Origin: Haematococcus lacustris
Taxonomy: Eukaryota; Chlorophyta; Chlorophyceae; Chlamydomonadales; Haematococcaceae
DNA: 64,000 nucleotides
Direction of reading: 5' to 3'
NCBI GenBank assembly: GCA_030144725.1
Contig: JASKMD010000015.1
Coordinates: 4,901,810 to 4,965,809, forward strand
A model generated the notes under the pieces. The model was not told the origin of the DNA. It searched no databases and was given only the letters and a program-made list of their open reading frames with translations. Positions 31,363 to 41,227 of this stretch are shown here, one piece after another (the first letter of the stretch is position 1; each line of letters opens with the position of its first letter). Position numbers and translations under genes: made by a program.

Positions 31363-34300
31363 TTACCACTGCAGACCATGCAGCTGCAATATCTGAGCCT
31401 TGAAATGAGCCAAATGCTGATGCAAGTAGAAGAGCTTCCCTGCCGTGGCAATACTGGGCTGCACCTCCAGCTTTGTGCATGCAGCCTGACACACACCGCA
31501 CATGTGCTCCAGCCATGCGTGCAACCGTGCACGCTCGAGATGGAGGACAGCTAGCTGCTCGAGGCACCGCTCACTGTCGCTCAGCAAGTGAAGAAACTGC
31601 CGACCAAAGAAGAGCTCTTTACCCAGTGGGGTGGACTGGCACTCCTCCTCCCAAGGCGCTGGACCCCCTTGAACCATGTCGCGGAGCTGGCTGTGGCTGA
31701 CTTGGACCTGGTCAAGCACCTGGTTGGTGCCTAACACCTCCCAAAGGGCAAGGTCATCCAGTGCTTGGCGGGCCAGCCTCATCTTTGCCTTGGCCTGCTT
31801 GGCTAGGGCGCGGGTGTCCTTGTCCGCTGTGCCCCAATTGTCCTTCTTTGTCTCAAGCTGTGCCACAAGCATGACTAAATGCCACACTTGGTCCCGCAGG
31901 CTGCAAAGCGCACACCACAACATATACATTGTGTAACATGCATGACATGTGTTGCATGGCGTGCGCCTGACTAGCTGCTCACCCTGAAATCTTGGCCGTC
32001 TTCAGCAATTGAAGGCCGTGTGCGTGGACAGAGACACCTGGCAGCGATTGGCAGAGCCAGGACCCGGTTGTGTTGTGCACGCCGTGCTCTAGCTCAAGGT
32101 CAAGGAGCTTGTACTCAATGCCGGTTAGCTGAGGCAGCGTCCTCCCCCTGGTGAGCAGCTTAGCCATGTCCGGCAGCAGCGGGGGTAGACAGTCATGGCA
32201 CAGGTCAAGCGACATCACACCAGTCTCTGAACGTATGGCTGACGTCACTAGCTTCAACTCCACATACTCAGCCTGCACAATGCACAAGTACAAGCTATCG
32301 TGCAAGCGCACGCTATTGTGCAAGCGCAAGCAACACTAGTAGCTCCTTCCACTCACTGGCCATGCAAGTGGCACCCTGGAGGCTCTGGCGCCAACTAGCA
32401 GGTGTTGAGACTGGTACTTGATAGAAGCTTCTTCACCGCTCGTCACACCTTCAGCCAATGCTTGCTCCCTTAGCTTGCCCAACTTCTTGGTCACCTCCTC
32501 TGCAACAGCAACCACATTCATTGGAGGGGGGGATGGATAGGAGGAGGAAGAGAGGGATGGAGAGAGGAAGGTGGAAAAGGGGGAGGGGAGGCACATTGCT
32601 AGGTGCAAAACAGAAGGGTGGGCTTACCTTGCTTTGTGACCATGTTGGTGTGGCACCCATCCAAGAGCTCCACCATCTTGCTCTGCTTCTCCAAGGCGAT
32701 GGCAGATAATGCGCTCTGGATGACATCGCTGCGGTGTCCCAAGGTCATGTACCGGGTTGTTTTGCCCAAGGGCTGCACACCAGGTGAAGCAAGGGCACAC
32801 CAACAATAGCTCAAGCAAGGACACATCCTCTCTCACTGCATGCATCAGAACATTCCATACCTTCAGCCTGCTCCAGGCTTGCTCAGTTTGCTCGCCCACT
32901 CGGAAGGCGGTGCCCTTCAAAAAGCGCGCATTGTTGGCCAGCTGGCAAGCTGTGTCATGGGAGGCGGCGTGCATCATGGGCACCATCATCTTCACGCTTG
33001 ACCATGAGGGATCCAGCCCATGGACACTCACATAGCGATCCCAGGTGATCTTTAGGCGACATGCGATGTCCACATAGATGTGCACAACGTTGTGTGCACG
33101 CAGCAGCAGTCGCTCCAATCCAAGCAGGTAGTAGGTGAACTGTTCTGGCGTCCGCATGTTGCAGAAGAGGCCAAGCGCTGGCACTCCATGGCAGCACACA
33201 AAACCGCACAACCCCGTGATGTCACAGCTGCGTTTGGCACAGCTAGCGGTCGGCCGTGAGCATGACAGTGATGAGGCGCATGTGTGGACATCATCTGCAC
33301 CAGCGCCAGCCATGCTGTACTGCAGGTTGAGCTGATCCTCCTTGAACCTCCGCTCCACTTCCCAGTCAAACCCTTCCTCCTGCTGCCGTGCATCAATGTG
33401 GCTGTTGAGTCGGGGTTTAATGTCCCGGCTGGCCTTGCCACACCCCGCATGGTGGTTCAGCTTGGTCATGGCATCGGTGCAGATGGCAACAGGGTAATTG
33501 TCAACGACACCTGATGCAACAACATGCAAGGCACAAGCATGTTCAACCTGACCTAGCATGGATATGGAATGCAACCCTGATCATGCCCACCTACCTGGTG
33601 TTGCGACGCAGATGGGGCAATCAGCCAGAGGGCCACCAGGCACCCCCTCACACCCCAGCCCTTCTAGGGTGGTAGCCCGGTGTGTCACTGCCAGGTAGGA
33701 GAAGAAGGCTGAGCTGAAGATATCAGGTCTGATAGGGCGCCGCTCTGGATACAGCTGAAATGGATGATGGCTTACATTCAAGATCTCGAGAAACTCTGCA
33801 AGAAGGCAGTTGCTATTAGTTGCTAGCAGGTAGTTGCTTCCTAATGATTGGTGCATGAGATGTGGTGATGATGATGATAATGACGACATGTTGGCACCCA
33901 ACACTTACCGTCCATTGAAAATCCTCTTACAGAGGCTCGTACATAGACCTGTAGCAAGGTCTGGTCAAACCACATGCTGGGCTGGACGGGGGAATTGCCC
34001 CAACATCCATGGTGCAAAGGGGAGGCTGACACAGACTGCTTGCATGAGCTGCAGGTGCAGTGACGCACGGTTAGCTGGAAGCGGTGTGCCAGGCCGACAC
34101 GCTCTACCACAGTAGCAGGGAGCTCCTCTAGCTGTGCTCCAGAGCAGCAGCTAAGGATGGCTGCGTCAAGACGGGCTTGCATGAGCTGACGAAGCAACTC
34201 GCATTCCTCGGCTGCCGCTGCTGCAGCCGCTGGGGCATTGTCGATAATGGCTTGCTTGTCATGAAGAGCACGAGCTATCCACGCTTTGGCAGCTGTTTCC

Positions 34301-34497
34301 TGTCTGTGCTTCCAGCTAGGACATGAGCTAGCTGGCTGAGGTGCTGGCTCAAACTCGTAACCGCATGAGTCGTAACTGCCATTATTTAATGCTCTCCGCA
34401 CTGGAGCAAGCTGGCCTATTCGCTTCCTTCGCGTTTGTTTTTCTCGCTTTGGAGACGGGCCTGGTGCGTTTAACTTAACGTTCAATCTCCCCATCAA
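31363..34497 (-). CDS. KDZ1 transposase (Kyakuja-Dileera-Zisupton superfamily)
   Basis: Seven exons read on -, approximate limits: 34497-33909, 33796-33595, 33511-32862, 32771-32630, 32502-32359, 32274-31982, 31907-31363. Exon 1 ends with a Cys cluster, CTCSSCK ... CWGNSP, the zinc-binding CxC-type region seen upstream of KDZ catalytic domains. Exon 3 holds the core: AICTDAMTKL (first Asp), CGFVCCHGVPALGLFCNM, VVHIYVDIACRLK (second Asp) and FRVGEQTEQAWSRLK (Glu). Long helical C-terminal exons follow. No stop or shift was seen in the exons read, so it may be active. Exon ends are from splice consensus, not transcripts. Confidence 0.8.
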
Positions 34498-34512
34498 TAC
34501 TACACATCAACA

Positions 34513-34756
34513 ACAACAGGGGCCCAAGTCGGGTTATCGCATAACAGGGCCCAGGCTGGGCCTGGCAGGGAGTGAGCGGTCACATGTTTGGGAGGCTGCG
34601 TCGATCGCAGTGTTCGACCTACGGTTGGCACACAGGTACTAAGACAATGCAGGGTTGATGCAGCGTTAGCTGTTTGGTGCGTGTTTCAAATGTCCACCTA
34701 ACTGGTGGACAAAATGTCCACAAGTTCGGTGGACATTTTACCGAGAGGATTGATTG
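34513..34756 (-). repeat. right terminal inverted repeat of KDZ1
   Basis: Reverse complement of the left repeat; ends CCGAGAGGATTGATTG, followed by the 7-bp CACTGTG. Confidence 0.88.
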
Positions 34757-37700
34757 CACTGTGTGTGTGTTGAGGCCGTAGTGTGACATTTATTTTTTTG
34801 AGATTAATGACAGTGTCGTTGCACGCGCCTTGTTCGTCTCTGGCTAATGCCCACATTGTGCGTTGGTCCCCGCGTCGCACGTGTAGCTCGGACGTGTGGA
34901 AGTTGGCCAGTTCCTGGATAGTGAGCCAGGGGTGTCCTGCCGCCATGTTGAGGGCATGTATTTGGCAGTGTGATGCTACTTGTTGCTCGAAGTGCAAGCC
35001 GTCCGGTCCTGGGTTCTCTTCGATATCCCCTGCTGCCAGCAGAAGCCAGCTAATGTAGATGCATCGTGCCATGTATTTACTGATAGCCATGTTCCATGTG
35101 GGGTGGCTTATGATGTTTGGGTTGAGGTAGTACGTCATGTATGCTTGTAGTGTAGTGTTGTACTGTATAACCCTGATAGTCCTTCCGCTATTGTGCCCCT
35201 TGAGGTAGGTGCAGGTAGCGTGTTTCAGGCGGTTAATGGCTGTCATATTTTGAAGGGTCCCATCTATGCCGAGTAGCCAGTTGTACTTGGTGTTGTGCAG
35301 AGAGGCGTTGAGCTTGGCAAGGCTCTTACGTTGTTTCTTGCGACATTGCTGAGATTGGGCGTGTGAGTATGTAGGTGTATGTCGTTTCATACATATGCTG
35401 ATCCAAGTGCAAACACAAGCCAGGTAGGCTATGATTTGCCGGTTCATGTCCAGTTGTTGGATAGGTGTCCAATTGGGGTGTCCAAAGGGGGGGTTGGGTA
35501 TAGGGGTAATGACGGTATAACTTCGGTCCTTGTTGTCCATGGCAGATTTATTAAACAATGTGACACTGCAGGTGCACAACCATGACACTGCAGTAAAGTG
35601 TGTCTCAATTATCACACTCTTGCCTATGGTGTGGTATCTCAACATGTTCCTAGCCTGCTGAGCGGCGTGTCGCTTATCAGCCTGCATGACAACATGTGTA
35701 TCTTGCATCTCTGTGGCAGCTGGCTGGTCCTGCCAACCTGCAGCGGTCAGGGCTGGCAGGTGGTGGTGGGGCTGAGGGGCATGTTGCTTGTCAGCCTGCA
35801 TGACAACATGTGTATCTTGCATCTCTGTGTCAGGCGGCTGGTCATGCCAACCTGCGGCGGTCAGGGCTGGCAGGTGGTGGTGGGGCTGAGCGGCATGTTG
35901 CATATCAGCCTGCATGTCAGCATGTGTATCTTGCATCTCTGTGACAGCTGGCTGGTCATGCCAACCTGCAGCGGTCAGGGCTGGCAGGTGGTGGTGGGGC
36001 TGAGGGGCATGTTGCTTGTCAGCCTGCATGACAACATGTGTATCTTGCATCTCTGTGACAGCTGGCTGGTCCTGCCAACCTGCAGCGGTCAGGGCTGGCA
36101 GGTGGTGGTGGGGCTGAGGGGCATGTTGCTTGTCAGCCTGCATGACAACATGTGTATCTTGCATCTCTGTGTCAGGCGGCTGGTCATGCCAACCTGCGGC
36201 GGTCAGGGCTGGCAGGTGGTGGTGGGGCTGAGCGGCATGTTGCATATCAGCCTGCATGTCAGCATGTGTATCTTGCATCTCTGTGACAGCTAGCTGGTCC
36301 TGCCAACCTGCAGCGGTCAGGGCTGGCAGGTGGTGGTGGGGCTGAGGGGCATGTTGCTTGTCAGCCTGCATGACAACATGTGTATCTTGCATCTCTGTGA
36401 CAGCTGGCTGGTCCTGCCAACCTGCAGCGGTCAGGGCTGGCAGGTGGTGGTGGGGCTGAGGGGCATGTTGCTTGTCAGCCTGCATGACAACATGTGTATC
36501 TTGCATCTCTGTGTCAGGCGGCTGGTCATGCCAACCTGCGGCGGTCAGGGCTGGCAGGTGGTGGTGGGGCTGAGCGGCATGTTGCATATCAGCCTGCATG
36601 TCAGCATGTGTATCTTGCATCTCTGTGTCAGGCGGCTGGTCATGCCAACCTGCGGCGGTCAGGGCTGGCAGGTGGTGGTGGGGCTGAGCGGCATGTTGCA
36701 TATCAGCCTGCATGACAACATGTGTATCTTGCATCTCTGTGACAGCTGGCTGGCCATGCCAACCTGCAGCGGTCAGGGCTGGCAGGTGGTGGTGGGGCTG
36801 AGGGGCATGTTGCTTGTCAGCCTGCATGACAACATGTGTATCTTGCATCTCTGTGACAGCTGGCTGGTCCTGCCAACCTGCAGCGGTCAGGGCTGGCAGG
36901 TGGTGGTGGGGCTGAGGGGCATGTTGCTTGTCAGCCTGCATGACAACATGTGTATCTTGCATCTCTGTGTCAGGCGGCTGGTCATGCCAACCTGCGGCGG
37001 TCAGGGCTGGCAGGTGGTGGTGGGGCTGAGCGGCATGTTGCATATCAGCCTGCATGTCAGCATGTGTATCTTGCATCTCTGTGACAGCTGGCTGGTCATG
37101 CCAACCTGCAGCGGTCAGGGCTGGCAGGTGGTGGTGGGGCTGAGGGGCATGTTGCTTATCAGCCTGCATGACAACATGTGTATCTTGCATCTCTGTGACA
37201 GCTGGCTGGCCATGCCAACCTGCAGCGGTCAGGGCTGGCAGGTGGTGGTGGGGCTGAGGGGCATGTTGCTTGTCAGCCTGCATGACAACATGTGTATCTT
37301 GCATCTCTGTGACAGCTGGCTGGTCCTGCCAACCTGCAGCGGTCAGGGCTGGCAGGTGGTGGTGGGGCTGAGGGGCATGTTGCTTGTCAGCCTGCATGAC
37401 AACATGTGTATCTTGCATCTCTGTGTCAGGCGGCTGGTCATGCCAACCTGCGGCGGTCAGGGCTGGCAGGTGGTGGTGGGGCTGAGCGGCATGTTGCATA
37501 TCAGCCTGCATGTCAGCATGTGTATCTTGCATCTCTGTGACAGCTGGCTGGTCATGCCAACCTGCAGCGGTCAGGGCTGGCAGGTGGTGGTGGGGCTGAG
37601 GGGCATGTTGCATGTTAGCATGCATGACAACATGTGTATCTTGCATCTCTGTGACAGCTGGCTGGTCCTGCCAACCTGCAGCGGTCAGGGCTGGCAGGTG

Positions 37701-38618
37701 GTGGTGGGGCTGAGGGGCATGTTGCTTGTCAGCCTGCATGACATGTGTATCTTGCATCTCTGTGTCAGGCGGCTGGTCATGCCAACCTGCGGCGGTCGGG
37801 GCTGGCAGGTGGTGGTGGGGCTGAGCGGCATGTTGCATATCAGCCTGCATGTCAGCATGTGTCTCTTGCATCTCTGTGACAGCTGGCTGGTCATGCCAAC
37901 CTACAGCGCTGAAGGCTGTGGTGGCCCCTATCTTGACAGTGACCTGCGCCGCTTGTCCTGCGTGATGGAAGCAGGGGCAATATGGCAGTTCTTTGAGAGT
38001 GTCCAGTTGGCAGGCATCGTGTCTTGTTATGTGACTGGAGATGGTACCGTTCATGTCGACCCAATGGAGGTGTGTTCTTAGGTTGTTTATCCGTCGGGTC
38101 TGTGCCTTCGGGTTTGCATGTAGCCCTCGGGTTTCTGCCCTTGGGTTTAGCCGCCGGGTCTGTGCCCTTTGGTATGTGTCTGGTCCTCGGGTCTGTGCCC
38201 TTGGATTTATGCCTAGCCATCGGGTCTGTGCCCTTTGGTTTGAAAACTGGCTTCGGGACTGTGCCCTAGGCGATGTGGTATGGGCAGGGCAAATGGTGTG
38301 CGCGGTTGCGTGCTGGTAGTCGCAATCGTGATGCATCTCCCAATTCAGGTCGACTCGGCTGCTGTTGTATTGCCCTGGCTGTTGTAACTCCTGCACGACT
38401 AGGTTATGGCAAAGGGAAGCGGTGTGCGTACGTAGGGGTGCGATGATAGAGCCGCAGCAATGTGTCAGCTGCAGGTGGAGTAGGAGGAGGATGGCGGCTA
38501 TAAAGGCTCGACCATATCTCGCGTGGCGCTTACCGGGGAGCTGGCTGTGACTGACTGCATCCATCGTCCCCGCCGTCTCGGAATTTGCGTTGACGTTCCG
38601 ACTATCAGTCGCCTCCAT
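34757..38618 (-). pseudogene. LINE ORF1, N-terminal part with 2A motif and Cys-protease module
   Basis: Read on - from Met 38618. A hydrophobic stretch near residues 38-52 (FIAAILLLLHL) could be a signal anchor. Seven or so RAQTR-type units follow, then about twenty 38-residue repeats, then a segment with two more hydrophobic patches. WLLLAAGDIEENPGP (motif GDIEENPGP at 35005-35031) matches the 2A ribosome-skipping consensus D-x-E-x-N-P-G-P, with the usual hydrophobic run before it. Directly after comes HFEQQVASHCQIHALNM, like the Gln/Cys start of Josephin-type peptidases. The frame is cut at 34757 by KDZ1. ORF1 itself is otherwise open for about 1290 codons. Confidence 0.78.
35640..37915 (-). 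repeat. 114-bp tandem repeat (38 residues, about 20 copies) in LINE ORF1
   Basis: Unit QPHHHLPALTAAGW-(H/Q)DQP-(A/P) followed by TEMQDTHVVMQADKQHA, period 114 bp. A few sequence variants (HDQPPDTEMQ, QDQPAVTEMQ) alternate in blocks, which suggests expansion of multi-unit blocks. The array is open on both strands; the + strand frame is a shadow. Confidence 0.92.
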
Positions 38619-38797
38619 TTCGCGTGCTTTGTAAGGTGGTGTGCGGGGTTACGGGCAATTGTGTACGTGCGCAGCGAGAAACCTCTTCGGTTGTTGCCAA
38701 CCGGGAGAGATCGGTTTGTAGCACATGGGTCCCAGCAGGTCACAACAGAATAAGGTCACAGCACGTCACAGCATGTCACAGCAGGTCAAGCTCTCAC

Positions 38798-40001
38798 CTC
38801 ATGCATGCGTCCATGTGCTGACGCAACAGTATCTCGCTGCGCTCCAGCCCCGTCCTGCCGTTCTGCAGTTGCTCGAGGGCCTGACCCAGCTGGTGCTGGG
38901 CACCCTGCAGTTGCTCAAGGTCCACAGCCAGCTGGTGCTGGGCACCCTGCAGCAGCTGCTGGTCCACAGCCAGCTGGTGCTGGGCACCCTGCAGCTGCTG
39001 CTTGTCCACAGCCAGCTGGTGCTGGGCACCCTGCAGTTGCTCAAGGTCCACACCCAGCTGGTGCTGGGCACCCTGCAGCTGCTGCTTATCCACAGCCAGC
39101 TGGTGCTGGGCATCCTGCAGCTGCTGCTGGTCCACAGCCAGCTGGTGCTGGGCACCCTGCAGCTGCTGCTTATCCACAGCCAGCTGGTGCTGGGCATCCT
39201 GCAGCTGCTGCTGGTCCACAGCCAGCTGGTGCTGGGCACCCTGCAGCTGCTGCTTGTCCACACCCAGCTGGTGCTGGGCACCCTGCATCTGTTGCTGGTC
39301 CACAGCCAGCTGGTGCTGGGCATCCTGCAGCTGCTGCTGGTCCACAGCCAGTTGGTGCTGGGCATCCTGCAGCTGCTGCTGGTCCACAGCCAGCTGGTGC
39401 TTGGCATCCTGCAGCTGCTGCTGGTCCACAGCAAGCTGGCGCTGGGCACCCTGCAGCTGCTGCTTGTCCACAGCCAGCTGGTGCTGGGCACCCTGTAGCT
39501 GCTGCTGGTCCAGAGCAAGCTGGTGCTGGGCATCCTGCAGCTGCTGCTGGTCCATGCTCAGCTGCTTCTGGGCGCCCCGGCCAAGGCAGGTGCGTGGTCG
39601 CTTATGGCCCCATGTGCTGGCACCCCTGCTTGACTGTTGTGGTGTTGCAAGTCCTGATTCAAGGGCTGGCAGCTCGGTAGGGCTCTGCAGGGTGAAGGGT
39701 GGAGGAGGAGGATGTTAAGGTATGGGTTCCCGCCACAATGGTGGATTCCGCCACAATGGAGGTGTCCGCCACTGCCATTGCCACTACTTACCAGCTTGGC
39801 ACGTATCGCTGCCGCCTGTGCCAGGCCAGCGCGGCGTCGGGGTCCAGGATGGCCCATCGCAAATTTCGGCTTGAATTTCGCGCACAGTACGGAATAAGCA
39901 GCGATGACGGCGCTCAGCGACAGCACAACGTCCACATCGTCGGGGATACCCCCGAGGACGCCGCCAATCGCCCCCTGTGATGAGCTCGCCCCATGCCACA
40001 T
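38798..40001 (-). pseudogene. X gene copy B: two exons of the coiled-coil protein
   Basis: Exon from MWHGASSS (40001) to 39792 with a GTAAGT donor, then the coiled-coil exon 39684-38798 with 17 or so units of [14 protein letters not shown]. Nearly identical to copy A. Downstream exons are missing because copy B ends at 38715. Promoter and first exons not identified. Confidence 0.6.
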
Positions 40002-41227
40002 TCACCCTCTGTCACATGTTGTCATTGTATGTACCACACAAGGTGATGGAGCATGTCTTGGACCGCATCCCGGAATATAGACCCGCCCAGCTATCAGTGA
40101 AAGGTTGAAGGACATGGAAAGGACCACTGGCCGAAAAGTTCAAGGACTTGAACGAAGCCCCGAAATGATGGGGTCTAGGCTTCAGCAGAGTGCACGGTAG
40201 CGAACTAAAGTCCACGCACGGTGCTGCTGACACCTCAGTGAGATGCTCTGCTTGCTTGGAGGAAGGGTTAGGCAGGTCCCGGCTCAAGTGTCAGATAGGC
40301 CCGGGCCAGGTGTCAGGAAGGGCCGGGCCATGAGGGGTCCCGACCCAACCCAGGGAATCTTGCGCTTCGACCTGCGACCCACGTACGGTCGCACCTTGTT
40401 GAGCCCCAGGCTGCAGCGAGCGAGCATGTTCACAGTCCGCGGGGATGGCGGGCGGTGTACCAATCAGGTCTCCCGGTAAAATGTACCCAAATACCGTACT
40501 CTCCCGATCGATTCCCTATCCCGAATCGTTTTTTGTCCTTCGGGAAATCGGGAAAGAGTAAACAATGTAATTTTTTGGTCCTTCGGGATGTGGTCAAACA
40601 ATAAGTTGACCTTGACGAAAGGGCCAGCAATGGACCAGTTTGTGGCTGGGGCAAAGGCTGGGCTCACCAAACAGGCAAGGGTGGCGACTAGGCTAGCAAA
40701 CTTGTCGAGGGGGGAGGCGGCCGGTCATACACGGGCAGCCGGCCAAGGCGGGGTGCTTGCAAGGAGGCAGCAGCATGGGTGGCTGCAAGTTTGAATGCTC
40801 CGAGGCAGATGATGAGATATGCCGCCACTGCCAGCAGCGGCAGGAGGACCACGACTTTATGAGCGAGGTCCAGTGCCCAATGTGACGTGGTCAGGTGATA
40901 AGGCCACTAGAAAAGAGGCCACGACAGTTGACTAAGTTGATCTCATGATTTTGATATGAGATTAATGGGTTGGGAGGCTTGATTATTTCTATGCACGAAG
41001 ACGTTCTTAAAATTGACTTTAGACGTACTTTGGCCATCGGGGAATTTGAAACAACGAAAATTTTGGCTCGGGAATAATATTTTAATTATAGTTTCCGAGG
41101 CCTCGGGAATCGATCGAGAGAGTACGGTAGTACCTTTTTTGTTGGCAGGGAAAGGGGTACATTTGCCCAACCGCCAACCGCCCACTCCGCCCTGCCTGCC
41201 CGCTCAGCCAGTCCTTAGAAACGCCCT

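Larger units (their letters stand above)
28157..34756 (-). mobile_element. KDZ1: KDZ-superfamily DNA transposon, 6.6 kb
   Basis: Long terminal inverted repeats (about 28157-28396 and 34513-34756) begin CAATCAATCCTCTCGGTAAA. CACTGTG is duplicated at 28150-28156 and 34757-34763 (7 bp). It encodes a KDZ transposase on - from the right end and a Gln-rich accessory gene on + from the left end, converging on a repeat-rich middle. KDZ2 at 40461 has the same plan and related termini. It is inserted in LINE ORF1. Confidence 0.88.
14225..38714 (-). mobile_element. giant non-LTR retrotransposon (LINE), split by three insertions
   Basis: Read on -, the element runs from about 38714 (5') to about 14225 (3'). 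ORF1 (38618 to about 26160) and ORF2 (24526 to 14197) are interrupted by KDZ1, element Y and a fold-back element. Removing each restores a plausible reading frame. Domain order: hydrophobic N-terminus, short RAQTR-type repeats, 38-residue repeats, 2A motif, two Cys-protease-like modules, then APE, RT, PHD finger, unidentified linker and RNase H. The 3' end stops inside repeat X without a visible 3' UTR or poly(A), so the copy is probably 3' truncated or rearranged. Both ends abut repeat X in opposite orientation. The clade is not certain; chlorophyte RandI/Dualen-like and L1-like elements are the ones to compare. Confidence 0.8.

Noticed and set aside
35598..38081. Long + strand frames (231 and 583 codons) rich in Leu, Val and Cys
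   Set aside because: Antisense of the 114-bp repeat array in LINE ORF1; the - frame continues into recognisable 2A and protease motifs, the + frame does not.
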